From Paraburkholderia ribeironis (GTDB lineage: Bacteria > Pseudomonadota > Gammaproteobacteria > Burkholderiales > Burkholderiaceae): 36,613 bases of DNA. Both the position numbers and the translations under genes were made by a program. This document shows positions 1 through 8,249 of the stretch, piece after piece; within the stretch, counting starts at the first letter, position 1; each line of letters begins with the position of its first letter. Below the pieces are notes generated by a model that worked only from the letters and a program-made list of their open reading frames with translations, was not told the origin of the DNA and searched no databases. The stretch lies in the NCBI RefSeq assembly GCF_900019265.1, contig NZ_CYGX02000016.1, positions 1 to 36,613 on the forward strand, given 5' to 3'.

Positions 1-130
1 CTTTGCCGGCCGCCAGCTGTTTCAGGCGGATCGCCGCGGACAGGCCAGCCGGGCCGCCGCCGACGATCACGACGTCATACTCCATCGACTCGCGTGGGCC
101 GTACTCCTCAATGAGACTTGCGGGGGTCAT
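1..130 (-). CDS. Electron transfer flavoprotein-ubiquinone oxidoreductase, N-terminal part (runs off window)
   Basis: Only the first 43 codons lie in the window; the gene continues past position 1. The reading frame starts at ATG 130-128 with an AGGAG ribosome site about 5 bases upstream. The N-terminus reads MTPASLIEEYGPRESMEYD, followed by VVIVGGGPAGLSAAIRLKQL, a GxGxxG FAD-binding Rossmann fingerprint preceded by the MEYDVVIVGGGPAGL stretch typical of ETF-QO. In this family the enzyme is a membrane-associated FAD and 4Fe-4S protein that passes electrons from reduced ETF to ubiquinone, completing acyl-CoA dehydrogenase turnover. It is divergent from the SDR gene at 318. Other FAD-dependent oxidoreductases share the fingerprint, so the name rests on the N-terminal resemblance only. 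Confidence 0.75.
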   Translation of the reverse strand, partial: MTPASLIEEYGPRESMEYDVVIVGGGPAGLSAAIRLKQLAAGK

Positions 131-215
131 TGATGCTCCTCTTGCCGTTAGAATGCTTTTTCGGGATCGTATTGTGGGCGATCGATCCCTGCAACACAAC
201 CAAATGAGTAGAGAT

Positions 216-231
216 TAGCACGATCGTTCTA
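216..231. promoter_or_regulatory. Operator-like palindrome in divergent ETF-QO / SDR promoter region
   Basis: TAGCACGATCGTTCTA is a 16-bp imperfect palindrome (14 of 16 positions symmetric) in the 187-bp gap between two divergent genes. Its form (TAG-ACG-core-CGT-CTA) is that of a TetR-family operator. Fatty-acid regulators of beta-proteobacteria such as FadP are candidates by context, but the link to a named regulator is inference. Confidence 0.45.
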
Positions 232-317
232 TTTATGTGATACGGTATCGACCCGCAGTGACGGTCCTACCGCACCCGTCAATCGCAGTTGCCATTACAA
301 CCGAACAAGGAACGACA

Positions 318-1094
318 ATGGGCCGTTCGATCAATCTGGAAGGCAAAGTCGCGCTGATTACCGGCGCTTCGAGCGGGTTGGGCAAGCGCTTCGCTCAGGT
401 GTTGTCGGAAGCGGGCGCCAAGGTCGTGCTGGCCAGCCGGCGCACCGAGCGTCTGAAGGAGCTGCGCGCGGAGATCGAGGCGTCCGGCGGCGCGGCGCAC
501 GTCGTTTCGCTCGACGTGACCGATTATCAGAGCATCAAGGCAGCCGTGGCGCATGCCGAGACCGAGGCCGGCACGATCGACATCCTCGTGAACAATTCGG
601 GTGTGTCGACCACGCAGAAGCTCTCCGAGGTCACGCCGGCCGACTTCGAATACGTGTTCGACACGAACACGCGCGGCGCTTTCTTCGTCGCCCAGGAAGT
701 CGCCAAGCGCATGATCATGCGTGGCAACAACGCGCAGAAGCCGTCGTACCGGATCATCAATATCGCGTCGATGGCGGGCTTGCGCGTGCTGCCGCAGATC
801 GGCCTGTATTCGATGAGCAAGGCGGCCGTCGTCCACATGACGAAGGCGATGGCGCTGGAGTGGGGCAAGCACGGCATCAACGTGAACGCAATCTGCCCGG
901 GCTATATCGATACCGAGATCAACCACCATCACTGGTCGACCGAGCAGGGGCAGAAGCTGGTGTCGATGCTGCCGCGTCATCGCGTCGGCAAGCCGGAGGA
1001 TCTGGACGGGCTGCTGCTGTTGCTGGCCGCCGACGAATCGCAGTTCATCAACGGCTCGGTGATCGCCGCCGACGACGGGTTCGGGCTCGCATGA
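318..1094 (+). CDS. SDR-family NAD(P)-dependent oxidoreductase
   Basis: A 258-residue classical short-chain dehydrogenase. The cofactor motif TGASSGLG is at residues 15-22, NNSG (variant of NNAG) at 92-95, catalytic Ser151, Tyr164 and Lys168 (YSMSK), and a PGYIDTEI segment after the active site. An upstream in-frame codon at 237 exists, but ATG 318 follows an AAGGA site and gives the usual family length and N-terminus. It probably reduces a 3-oxoacyl or other keto group, or oxidises the alcohol; the substrate cannot be read from sequence. The thioesterase gene follows after 67 bases on the same strand and may be co-transcribed. The ETF-QO gene is divergent, which places it in an acyl-CoA setting. 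Confidence 0.88.
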   Translation: MGRSINLEGKVALITGASSGLGKRFAQVLSEAGAKVVLASRRTERLKELRAEIEASGGAAHVVSLDVTDYQSIKAAVAHAETEAGTIDILVNNSGVSTTQKLSEVTPADFEYVFDTNTRGAFFVAQEVAKRMIMRGNNAQKPSYRIINIASMAGLRVLPQIGLYSMSKAAVVHMTKAMALEWGKHGINVNAICPGYIDTEINHHHWSTEQGQKLVSMLPRHRVGKPEDLDGLLLLLAADESQFINGSVIAADDGFGLA

Positions 1095-1161
1095 GCGGCC
1101 GGATCGATGCAGCCGCGAAATGGTTTCAACACGTTAAAGAAGCAGGAACAACGCAAGTACG

Positions 1162-1593
1162 ATGAGCGATTTTCACGCAGTTTTCGAAATGTCGATGCCG
1201 ATCCGCTGGGGTGACATGGACGCATTTGGCCATGTGAACAACACGGTCTATTTCCGCTACATGGAACAGGTGCGGATTTCGTGGTTCGAGCAACTGGGGC
1301 TTGCGGGCAGCAACGCGGACGGTCAGGGACCGGTGATCGTCAATGCGTCGATGGATTTTCTCAAGCAACTGCATTACCCCGGCGACGTGATCGGCCGGAT
1401 GTCGGTGGCCACGCCGGGCCGCAGCAGCTTCGACACTGGCTTCGAGCTGGTGCGCGCCGACGACCCGAACACCGTCTATGCGCGCGGCGCCGCGCGCTGC
1501 GTCTGGATCGACTACGCCGCGGGCAAGTCGGTGCCGGTGCCCGACCAGCTGCGCGCGACCATCGAACGGGCCGCGCTGGTCAAGGCGGCCTAG
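1162..1593 (+). CDS. Acyl-CoA thioesterase, 4HBT hot-dog fold
   Basis: A 143-residue single hot-dog domain protein of the YbgC/4-hydroxybenzoyl-CoA thioesterase type. The active-site segment RWGDMDAFGHVNN sits at residues 15-27, with Asp20 in the catalytic Asp position and HVNN at the start of the central helix. Such enzymes hydrolyse acyl- or aryl-CoA to free acid and CoA in the cytoplasm, usually as tetramers. An AGGA element lies about 14 bases before the ATG, rather far. It lies downstream of the SDR gene and converges with the LuxR-type regulator, whose stop is 25 bases away. Substrate range is unknown. Confidence 0.87.
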   Translation: MSDFHAVFEMSMPIRWGDMDAFGHVNNTVYFRYMEQVRISWFEQLGLAGSNADGQGPVIVNASMDFLKQLHYPGDVIGRMSVATPGRSSFDTGFELVRADDPNTVYARGAARCVWIDYAAGKSVPVPDQLRATIERAALVKAA

Positions 1594-1618
1594 CAGCCTG
1601 ACGGCCCGCGGCCGTCCG

Positions 1619-2164
1619 TCAGTTGCCGAGCAGCCGCTGCAACAGCTCGGTCGCATTGCCCGTATCGTATTTGCGCATCAGGCGCGCCCGGTAGACGTCG
1701 ACCGTGCGCGGACTGATCTCCAGCACCCGGCCGATCTGCTTGCTGGTCTTGCCCGTCACCAGCTGCGCGGCGATTTCGCGCTCGCGCGGCGTGAGCTCCA
1801 CCGCCACACGCCGGGTCGCGCTCAAGTCCTCGAAGGTCCAGACGCCGGCCGCATGCGGGTCGGCGCGTTGCTGCGCGCGACCCGTCACGTGGCACCAGAA
1901 CAATTCCCCATTGGCGCGCTTCATGATGCGGTCGTCCGCGTAGCTGCCCTGCGCGGTCATGATCGGTGGAATCCGCGCGCCGATCCGCTCGAATTCGTCC
2001 GTCGACGGATACAGCACCTGGAACGACTGGCCGAGCAGCGCGTCGCGCGGGTAGCCGAAAATCGACGCCAGCTCGTCATTGCAGTCTTCGATCATGCGTT
2101 CGCGCGACAGCACGAGTCCGATCGGGGCAAGGTGAAACGCGGTGCGGTAATCCAGGGCGGGCAT
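1619..2164 (-). CDS. PAS-LuxR family transcriptional regulator
   Basis: A 181-residue protein with an N-terminal PAS sensor domain (about residues 5-115, with IFGYPRDALLGQSFQVLYPS typical of PAS) and a C-terminal LuxR/NarL-type helix-turn-helix (about 120-180: LTPREREIAAQLVTGKTSKQIG, then ISPRTVDVYRARLMRK). There is no receiver domain, so it is not a standard response regulator. The ATG at 2164 was chosen because the PAS fold begins just after it and there is no ATG closer to the upstream stop; the ribosome site is weak. It is divergent from scoAB with a 268-base gap, so regulation of scoAB is a reasonable inference. The PAS ligand is unknown. Confidence 0.85.
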   Translation of the reverse strand: MPALDYRTAFHLAPIGLVLSRERMIEDCNDELASIFGYPRDALLGQSFQVLYPSTDEFERIGARIPPIMTAQGSYADDRIMKRANGELFWCHVTGRAQQRADPHAAGVWTFEDLSATRRVAVELTPREREIAAQLVTGKTSKQIGRVLEISPRTVDVYRARLMRKYDTGNATELLQRLLGN

Positions 2165-2364
2165 GGGCGGCGGCAAGTACTTATGTATTTTTGCGTATTG
2201 TGCCGTATGGCGCGCGCAGCGTACTCTTTCGAGCACATAAGAACGCGGCGAAGCGCTCCGCGGTGGGCATCGGCGCACGGCACGGTCAAGCCGGGCGCAC
2301 GGCCTGCCGGAATGACTAGAATGACATGTCGGCATCACGCAGCGGGTGCGGCCCGCCGCGCGTA

Positions 2365-2395
2365 ACGCCAGCCGCAACGATCCGGCGGCTGGCGT
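2365..2395 (+). promoter_or_regulatory. Leader hairpin upstream of scoA
   Basis: ACGCCAGCCGC, a 9-base loop, then GCGGCTGGCGT form a perfect 11-bp stem ending 37 bases before the scoA ATG. No T-run follows, so it is not a standard terminator. It could be an mRNA leader structure or a protein-binding dyad. Confidence 0.45.
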
Positions 2396-2432
2396 GCCGG
2401 TTTCGGGTTTCCATAGAGGAAGGGACAAACTG

Positions 2433-3137
2433 ATGAACAAGGTCTATCCAGGCGCCGCCGAGGCGCTGAAAGACATCGTCAAGGACGGGCAGACGTTCGC
2501 CGTCGGCGGCTTCGGGCTGTGCGGCATTCCGGAGGCGCTGATCGAGGCGCTGCGCGATTCGAAGGTGCAGGGCATCACCTGCATCAGCAACAACGCGGGC
2601 GTCGACGGTTTCGGGCTTGGTCTGCTGCTCGAAACGCGCCAGATCAAGAAGATGATCTCGTCGTACGTCGGCGAGAACAAGGAGTTCGAGCGCCAGTACC
2701 TGGCCGGCGAGCTCGAGCTCGAATTCACGCCGCAAGGCACGCTCGCCGAGAAGCTGCGCGCGGGCGGCGCGGGCATCCCGGCGTTCTTTACCAACACCGG
2801 CTACGGCACACTGATCGCCGAGGGCAAGGAAACGCGTCAGTTCGGCGATACCCATTACGTGCTCGAACCTTCGCTGACGGCCGACATCGGGCTCGTCAAG
2901 GCGTGGAAAGCCGACAAGTCGGGCAACCTGATCTACCGCCGCACCGCGCGCAACTTCAACCCGATGTGCGCGATGGCCGGCAAGATCACCGTCGCGGAAG
3001 TGGAGGAGATCGTCGAAGTGGGCGAACTCGATCCGGACGCGATCCATACGCCAGGCATCTTCGTGCAGCGCATCGTGCTGAATGCGCATCCGGAAAAACG
3101 CATCGAACAACGCGTCGTCCGCGCGAAAGGAGACTGA
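2433..3137 (+). CDS. scoA: Succinyl-CoA:3-ketoacid CoA-transferase, subunit A
   Basis: A 234-residue alpha subunit of a class I (family I) CoA-transferase, the normal length. Recognisable stretches are [15 protein letters not shown] near the N-terminus (glycine-rich CoA-binding loop), [38 protein letters not shown] and the C-terminal [10 protein letters not shown]. With ScoB it moves CoA from succinyl-CoA to acetoacetate or related 3-ketoacids in the cytoplasm. ATG 2433 follows an AGAGGAAGGG site; the longer in-frame start at 2346 has no family support. ScoB follows after two bases, so the pair is translationally coupled. The PAS/LuxR gene is divergent. Confidence 0.95.
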   Translation: MNKVYPGAAEALKDIVKDGQTFAVGGFGLCGIPEALIEALRDSKVQGITCISNNAGVDGFGLGLLLETRQIKKMISSYVGENKEFERQYLAGELELEFTPQGTLAEKLRAGGAGIPAFFTNTGYGTLIAEGKETRQFGDTHYVLEPSLTADIGLVKAWKADKSGNLIYRRTARNFNPMCAMAGKITVAEVEEIVEVGELDPDAIHTPGIFVQRIVLNAHPEKRIEQRVVRAKGD

Positions 3138-3139
3138 TC

Positions 3140-3781
3140 ATGGCATGGACTCGTGACGAAATGGCCGCACGCGCCGCAAAGGAATTGCAGGACGGCTTTT
3201 ACGTGAACCTCGGCATCGGCCTGCCGACGCTGGTGGCCAATCATGTGCCGCCGGGCGTCGAAGTGTGGCTGCAGTCGGAGAACGGCCTGCTCGGCATCGG
3301 CCCGTCGCCGACCGAAGAGGAAGTGGACGCCGACCTGATCAACGCCGGCAAACAGACCGTGACCACGCTGCCGGGCTCGTCGATCTTTTCGTCGGCCGAT
3401 TCGTTCGCGATGATTCGCGGCGGTCACATCAATCTGGCGATCCTCGGTGCGATGCAGATCAGCAAGAAGGGCGACCTCGCCAACTGGATGATCCCGGGCA
3501 AGATGATCAAGGGCATGGGCGGCGCGATGGATCTGGTCGCCGGCGTCAAGCGCGTGGTCGTGCTGATGGAGCACGTCGCGAAGGGCGACCAGCACAAGAT
3601 TCTCGAAGAATGCACGTTGCCGCTGACGGGCGTGGGTGTGGTCAATCAGATCATCACCGACCTCGGCGTGATCGACGTGACGGAAGACGGGTTGAAGGTG
3701 AGCGAACTGGCGCCGGGTGTGAGCGTCGACGAAATCAAGGCAAAGACGGGCGCGCCGCTCGACGTGAGCGCGGTGAGCTGA
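3140..3781 (+). CDS. scoB: Succinyl-CoA:3-ketoacid CoA-transferase, subunit B
   Basis: A 213-residue beta subunit, full length. The catalytic glutamate motif SENGLLG is at residues 46-52 (Glu47), which forms the enzyme-CoA thioester intermediate in this family. [10 protein letters not shown] and the later [22 protein letters not shown] stretch are also diagnostic. The ATG lies two bases after the scoA stop, with AAAGGAGA inside the end of scoA. A strong terminator 75 bases downstream closes this two-gene operon. The pair supports ketone-body or 3-ketoacid use, and could also serve polyhydroxybutyrate turnover; the exact ketoacid is not determinable. Confidence 0.95.
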   Translation: MAWTRDEMAARAAKELQDGFYVNLGIGLPTLVANHVPPGVEVWLQSENGLLGIGPSPTEEEVDADLINAGKQTVTTLPGSSIFSSADSFAMIRGGHINLAILGAMQISKKGDLANWMIPGKMIKGMGGAMDLVAGVKRVVVLMEHVAKGDQHKILEECTLPLTGVGVVNQIITDLGVIDVTEDGLKVSELAPGVSVDEIKAKTGAPLDVSAVS

Positions 3782-3855
3782 CGTTCACGCATATTGTGAA
3801 TTTGCCGCCTGGGTCAGCGTGACTGGCGGGCGGCGATCGCGAGGCAGTTTTTCAG

Positions 3856-3890
3856 ACGGGCGAGACGAGAGTCTCGCCCGTTCTGTTTGT
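3856..3890 (+). terminator. Rho-independent terminator after scoAB
   Basis: An 11-bp perfect stem (ACGGGCGAGAC / GTCTCGCCCGT) with a GAGA loop, followed by the T-rich TTCTGTTTGT. It lies 75 bases after the scoB stop. Confidence 0.8.
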
Positions 3891-4039
3891 GACCCGGCGG
3901 GCCTGCTTTGCCAGACCGCCTCAAGCGATCCTAAGCCGTTTGGCCGATCCTTGCCGCGCGGCAAAGCGGTTTACAATCGTTCGCAGATGGGATGCTTATC
4001 GATCCCGGCTGTGCCCGAGCCAACTGTGCAGCAAATCAG

Positions 4040-4135
4040 CAGCAACTAAGCAGCAACTAAGCAGCAACTCAACAGCTCAACAGCAACTCAACAGCAACTC
4101 AACAGCAACTCAACAGCAACTCAACAGCAACTCGG
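4040..4135 (+). repeat. 11-bp tandem repeat array (CAGCAACTCAA) in leader of hydrolase gene
   Basis: Eight full 11-base copies and one 8-base partial copy in 96 bases. The first two read CAGCAACTAAG, then CAGCAACTCAA, a shortened CAGCTCAA, four perfect CAGCAACTCAA units and a final CAGCAACTCGG. The array ends 23 bases before the ATG at 4159 and 12 bases before its AAGGAA ribosome site. The unit length is not a multiple of three. Confidence 0.95.
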
Positions 4136-4158
4136 CAGCGCTTTCGCAAGGAACCCCG

Positions 4159-5073
4159 ATGACCGCAACGACATCCGTTTCCACCGCCGGGCGGCTTCGC
4201 CCGCGTCAACGCCATGTGCAGTGCGCGAGCGCCGCTGGCTTGCACCGCGTCGCGTACACCGAATGGGGCGACCCGGACAATCCGCGCGTGCTGCTGTGCG
4301 TGCACGGCCTGACGCGCTCGGGGCGCGACTTCGATCGGATCGCGGCCGACTTCGCTGCAACCTATCGTGTGGTATGTCCGGATGTGGTCGGTCGGGGCTT
4401 GTCATCATGGCTCGCGAACCCCAACTTGTATGGCCTGCTGCAATACGTCGCCGACATGGTTACGCTGATCGCGCGCCTCGATGTGGAAACGGTCGACTGG
4501 TTCGGCACCTCGATGGGCGGTCTGATCGGACTCGGTCTCGCCGGCTTGCCGGATACGCCGATCCGCAAGCTGCTGGTGAATGACGTCGGCCCGCATCTCG
4601 AGCCTGTCGCCGTGCAACGCATCGGTGACTACCTCGGCAAGCCGATGAGCTTCGAGACGCTGCAGCAGGGCATCGATTACGCCGCTTTGCTTGCGCAAAC
4701 TTTCGGCCCGCTCACGCCGGACGAGTGGCGCGAAATCAATACGCCGCTGCTGCACGAAAAGGACGGTGCATGGCGCTTGCGCTACGACCCGCGCATCGCG
4801 CAGCCGTTCGCCGCGGTCACCGAAGAAGCATCGAAGCTCGGCGAGGCCGCGCTGTGGCATTCGCTGGCGTTGTTCCAGGGACCGGTGCTGGTGGTGCGAG
4901 GCGAGCACTCCGATCTGCTGTCGCGTGAAACCGTCACCAAGATGGTGGAGACCGGACGCGCGGTGTCCAGCGTGGAAATCGCCGGCGTCGGCCATGCACC
5001 GGCGTTTCTCGCGGCCGACCAGATCGACGTGGCCAGGCAGTTCTTTATCGGAGCGGCCGCCGACGCGTCATAA
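4159..5073 (+). CDS. Alpha/beta-fold hydrolase
   Basis: A 304-residue alpha/beta hydrolase. The oxyanion segment LLCVHGLTRSGRDFD is followed by the nucleophile elbow GTSMGG (Ser118). The likely acid lies around VVRGEHSDLLS and the catalytic His in GVGHAPAF near the C-terminus. No signal peptide is seen. The start chosen is ATG 4159, preceded by AAGGAA; an open frame upstream to 3889 runs through the tandem repeat but has low-complexity translation and no homology-like sequence. The array just upstream could change leader length or, if an upstream start were used, reading frame. RidA follows on the same strand after 76 bases. Substrate unknown. Confidence 0.87.
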   Translation: MTATTSVSTAGRLRPRQRHVQCASAAGLHRVAYTEWGDPDNPRVLLCVHGLTRSGRDFDRIAADFAATYRVVCPDVVGRGLSSWLANPNLYGLLQYVADMVTLIARLDVETVDWFGTSMGGLIGLGLAGLPDTPIRKLLVNDVGPHLEPVAVQRIGDYLGKPMSFETLQQGIDYAALLAQTFGPLTPDEWREINTPLLHEKDGAWRLRYDPRIAQPFAAVTEEASKLGEAALWHSLALFQGPVLVVRGEHSDLLSRETVTKMVETGRAVSSVEIAGVGHAPAFLAADQIDVARQFFIGAAADAS

Positions 5074-5149
5074 TATGCAGTTCCGCGTGGCGTCCTCGGT
5101 GGCCGTCGTGCAGGACGCATTCGATCACTCAACAACTTCAGGATTCTTC

Positions 5150-5503
5150 ATGGCAGTCATTCGTCACCACGTCGGCAAGCGTCTCTCGGAAACGGCCGTG
5201 CACAACGGCACTGTGTACCTCGCGGGCCAGATTGCCGAAGACACGGATCAGGACATCAACGGTCAGATGCGCGAAGTGCTCGGCCACATCGACCGTCTGC
5301 TGGCTGAAGTGAACAGCGACAAATCGCACCTGCTGTCCGTGCAGATCTATATCTCGGACATGGTGAATTTCGCGGGCATGAACGCGGTGTGGGACGAGTG
5401 GGTCGCGCAAGGCGCTACGCCGCCGCGCGCTACCGTCGAAGCGAATCTCGCGAACCCGAAGTGCCTCGTCGAAATCGTCGTCGTCGCGGCGCAGCGAGGT
5501 TAA
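5150..5503 (+). CDS. RidA family protein (YjgF/UK114)
   Basis: A 117-residue single-domain RidA/YjgF/UK114 protein, normal length. The signature PPRATVEANLANPKCLVEI carries the conserved Arg93 and Glu108, which in RidA bind and activate water on imine or enamine intermediates. These proteins are cytoplasmic trimers that hydrolyse reactive 2-aminoacrylate-type products of PLP enzymes; some subfamilies do other chemistry. An AGGA site sits 6 bases before ATG 5150. It lies between the alpha/beta hydrolase and relA on the same strand. Assignment to the archetypal RidA subfamily rather than Rid1-7 is uncertain. Confidence 0.88.
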   Translation: MAVIRHHVGKRLSETAVHNGTVYLAGQIAEDTDQDINGQMREVLGHIDRLLAEVNSDKSHLLSVQIYISDMVNFAGMNAVWDEWVAQGATPPRATVEANLANPKCLVEIVVVAAQRG

Positions 5504-5566
5504 GCATCACGCAGTCACTGTTGTTGAAATTCCGTTGATTCGTCTGGCCTGGTGGGCCGTCGCACC

Positions 5567-7810
5567 ATGAATACCGAAATCGTCACGAGCACGCCTCACC
5601 CAACTCCTTCCTTCGACGAAGCGATGGCGTTCGTGCGCGAGCATGCGGGCGAGGTGCGATTGTCTTCGGGCGAGTTGCTCGCGGATCACGCGGTGGGTAC
5701 CGCGTCGATCATGGGCAAGCTCAATGTCGATCCGCCGGCGGTGCTGGCGGCGGCCCTGTTTACGTTGACGCCGCATCTGCAGGACCCCGAGCGCATGATT
5801 GCCGACAGGTTCGGCGAAGAAGTCGCGCAACTGGTCTGCGACGTGCGCAAGTTGCTGCGCCTTGGCACCGTCAGTCTGCGCGCCGCGCAGAACGCCGTAC
5901 CCGACGCCGGGCGCGACGCCCAGGCCGCGCGCCGCGCGCAGGTCGAGGCGCTGCGCAAGATGTTGCTCGCGTTCGCGCAGGATATTCGTGTGGTGCTGAT
6001 CCGCCTTGCGTCGGCCCTGCAATCGCTGCGTTATTACGCGGCGGCGAAAGTCACGCCTTCTCCCGACGTTGCGCGCGAGACGCTCGATATTTATGCGCCG
6101 CTCGCCAATCGCCTGGGCATTTGGCAACTGAAGTGGGAGCTCGAGGATCTCGCGTTCCGCTTCGAAGAGCCGGTCACTTACAAGCGCATCGCCAAGCTGC
6201 TCGACGAGAAACGCGTCGAGCGCGAGAGCTATGTTGCGCAGGCCATCGAACGCCTGCAGCAGGAACTGGCCGCCGCGCAGATCCGTGCGGAAGTCAGCGG
6301 CCGGCCGAAACACATCTACAGCATCTGGCGCAAGATGCACGGCAAGGAACTGGACTTTGCCGAGCTTTACGACGTACGTGCATTTCGCGTGATCGTGCCG
6401 GACATCAAGGATTGCTACACCGTGCTCGGTATCGTGCACAACCTGTGGCAACCGGTGCCCCGGGAGTTTGACGACTACATCTCGCGGCCGAAGCCAAACG
6501 GCTATAAATCGCTGCATACGGTCGTGATCGGCGACGACGGCCGCGCGTTCGAAGTGCAGATCCGTACGCATGAGATGCATCAGTTCGCCGAGTATGGCGT
6601 GGCCGCGCACTGGCGTTACAAGGAAGCGGGCACGCGCGGCTACGGCGGCCAGTTCAGCGCCAGTGAGAAGTACGACGAAAAGATTGCGTGGTTGCGCCAA
6701 CTGCTCGCGTGGAAAGACGAGGTCACGGAAGGGGAGCGCGGCGAGCGGCGCGCGGCGCAGCCATGGGAGCAATTGCGCCAGGCCACCCTCGACGACGACC
6801 ACATCTACGTACTGACGCCGCAGGCGCGGGTGATCCCTTTGCCGCACGGCGCGACGCCCATCGACTTCGCGTATCACCTGCATAGCGAGCTCGGGCATCG
6901 TTGCCGCGGCGCACGCGTCGACGGTGCGATGGTGCCGCTCAACACGCCGTTGCAGAACGGGCAGACGGTCGAGATCGTCGCGGTCAAGGAGGGCGGTCCC
7001 TCGCGCGACTGGCTCAACCCGCAACTCGGCTATCTGCAAAGTCCGCGTGCGCGGCAGAAGGTGCGCGCGTGGTTCAACGCGGTCGAGTTGCAGGAGCACA
7101 TCGCGAGCGGGCGCGCGATGGTTGAAAAGACCTTGCAGCGCGAGGGCAAGACGTCGGTCAACCTCGATCAGCTAGCCGCGAGGCTGGGCTTCAAGACCAC
7201 CGACGATCTGTTCTCGGTAGTCGGCAAGGAAGAATTCAGCCTGCGGCTCGTCGAGCAGGCGCTGCACGACGCGCCGCCGCCGGAACCCGTGATCGAAGCG
7301 CCCGAGCAATTCGAGAAGCGCAGCAGCGGCGCGAGTGTGGCGCGCGGGGCGTCCACGGGCGTGCTGGTGGTCGGCGTCGACGCGCTGCTCACGCAGCTTG
7401 CGCGCTGCTGCCGGCCGGCGCCGCCCGACGATATCAGCGGCTTCGTCACGCGCGGCAAGGGCATGTCGATTCACCGCAGCGACTGCCCGACGTTCCAGCG
7501 GATGGCCGAGCGCGCGCCGGAGCGCGTGTTGCAAACGGCGTGGTCGGCGGATGTGATGAGCGGGCGCGGCCAATCCGTGTATCCGGTCGATCTCAGCATC
7601 GAGGCAACCGACCGGCAGGGTTTGCTGCGCGATATCTCCGAAGTATTCGCGCGTGAAAAGATGAATGTGATCGGCGTGAAGACGCAGACGCGTCGCAACG
7701 CCGCATTCATGCAATTTACCGTCGAGGTGTCGAGTGCCGCGCAGATTCAGCGCGCGTGCTCGCTGCTCGGCGAAGTGATGGGCGTGGTGCACGCTTCACG
7801 CAAGAACTGA
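5567..7810 (+). CDS. relA: GTP pyrophosphokinase RelA, (p)ppGpp synthetase
   Basis: A 747-residue RSH enzyme that makes (p)ppGpp from ATP and GTP/GDP on starved ribosomes. The N-terminal hydrolase-like region (about 20-170) lacks the HD and ED metal ligands: where SpoT has HDTVED-like residues this reads LFTLTPHLQ. The synthetase domain (about 230-350) carries EFDDYI at 300-305 followed by PKPNGYKSLHT, the acidic ExDD form of monofunctional RelA rather than the RxKD of bifunctional enzymes. A TGS domain starts near 412 (HIYVLTPQARVIPLPHGATP), a Cys-rich zinc-finger segment is LARCCRPAPPDDISG, and a C-terminal ACT domain starts near 674. GTG 5552 is an alternative start; ATG 5567 was preferred for its MNTEIV N-terminus. 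Confidence 0.95.
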   Translation: MNTEIVTSTPHPTPSFDEAMAFVREHAGEVRLSSGELLADHAVGTASIMGKLNVDPPAVLAAALFTLTPHLQDPERMIADRFGEEVAQLVCDVRKLLRLGTVSLRAAQNAVPDAGRDAQAARRAQVEALRKMLLAFAQDIRVVLIRLASALQSLRYYAAAKVTPSPDVARETLDIYAPLANRLGIWQLKWELEDLAFRFEEPVTYKRIAKLLDEKRVERESYVAQAIERLQQELAAAQIRAEVSGRPKHIYSIWRKMHGKELDFAELYDVRAFRVIVPDIKDCYTVLGIVHNLWQPVPREFDDYISRPKPNGYKSLHTVVIGDDGRAFEVQIRTHEMHQFAEYGVAAHWRYKEAGTRGYGGQFSASEKYDEKIAWLRQLLAWKDEVTEGERGERRAAQPWEQLRQATLDDDHIYVLTPQARVIPLPHGATPIDFAYHLHSELGHRCRGARVDGAMVPLNTPLQNGQTVEIVAVKEGGPSRDWLNPQLGYLQSPRARQKVRAWFNAVELQEHIASGRAMVEKTLQREGKTSVNLDQLAARLGFKTTDDLFSVVGKEEFSLRLVEQALHDAPPPEPVIEAPEQFEKRSSGASVARGASTGVLVVGVDALLTQLARCCRPAPPDDISGFVTRGKGMSIHRSDCPTFQRMAERAPERVLQTAWSADVMSGRGQSVYPVDLSIEATDRQGLLRDISEVFAREKMNVIGVKTQTRRNAAFMQFTVEVSSAAQIQRACSLLGEVMGVVHASRKN

Positions 7811-7905
7811 CGCATGCGGGAGCCGACGTATGTCGGCCGTGCATGGGCGTGGGTGGGCGCGGGCGTACGTGCGGATGGATTTTTAAAGCCGGCGCATAAA
7901 AGTAC

Positions 7906-7934
7906 TTGCCAAGCGGTGTGGGGCTCCATATAAT
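7906..7934 (+). promoter_or_regulatory. Sigma-70 promoter of tRNA-Val
   Basis: TTGCCA (7906-7911), a 17-base spacer and a perfect TATAAT (7929-7934), 11 bases before the tRNA. A near-consensus, strong promoter. Confidence 0.88.
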
Positions 7935-7945
7935 CTCGTTTCTTC

Positions 7946-8022
7946 AGGCTCGTAGCTCAGCTGGTTAGAGCACCACCTTGACATGGTGGGGGTCGTTGGT
8001 TCGAGTCCAATCGAGCCTACCA
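7946..8022 (+). tRNA. tRNA-Val, anticodon GAC
   Basis: A 77-base cloverleaf with CCA encoded. The acceptor stem AGGCTCG pairs with CGAGCCT, discriminator A, then CCA. The D-arm contains GCTCAGCTGGTTAGAGC. The anticodon stem CCACC/GGTGG holds loop TTGACAT with anticodon GAC at 7980-7982. The T-loop is TTCGAGT. It reads GUC/GUU valine codons. It has its own promoter and lies between relA and thrS. Confidence 0.96.
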
Positions 8023-8192
8023 ACGAAAGAGGAAAGAGAAATTCCGGTTTTGCCGGGGTTTCGCAAACTGCAGCAAGCGCCTTTGGCGCAAAAAGGCGAA
8101 TACGGTTATGACATCGCGAACGTTGACCGAAACCACTTCGGAGCGACGCTAGTCGAGGACCTCTTTCGCCACTGTAGTTTGCAGCAAATGTG

Positions 8193-8228
8193 AATGCGGC
8201 CCCTCGAAAGCGGGGCCGCATTTTTTTT
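8193..8228 (+). terminator. Rho-independent terminator between tRNA-Val and thrS
   Basis: AATGCGGCCCC pairs with GGGGCCGCATT around a TCGAAAGC loop, followed by a run of T to 8228. It is 170 bases after the tRNA and 55 bases before the thrS start. It ends the tRNA transcript, or acts as an attenuator in a longer thrS leader. Confidence 0.9.
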
Positions 8229-8249
8229 GGCTTTTTGACCCTGTTGTAT

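Noticed and set aside
4040..4135. The tandem repeats as a CRISPR array
   Set aside because: Units of 11 bases follow directly without spacers and no cas gene is present.
3889..4158. A 90-codon N-terminal extension of the alpha/beta hydrolase through the repeats
   Set aside because: The translation is Gln/Asn/Ser low complexity with no signal peptide, whereas ATG 4159 has a proper ribosome site.
5507..7099. A 530-codon open frame antisense to relA
   Set aside because: Shadow of relA; composition typical of antisense GC-rich coding DNA.
7978..8193. A 71-codon frame beginning inside tRNA-Val
   Set aside because: It starts within the tRNA anticodon arm and ends in the terminator; not a gene.
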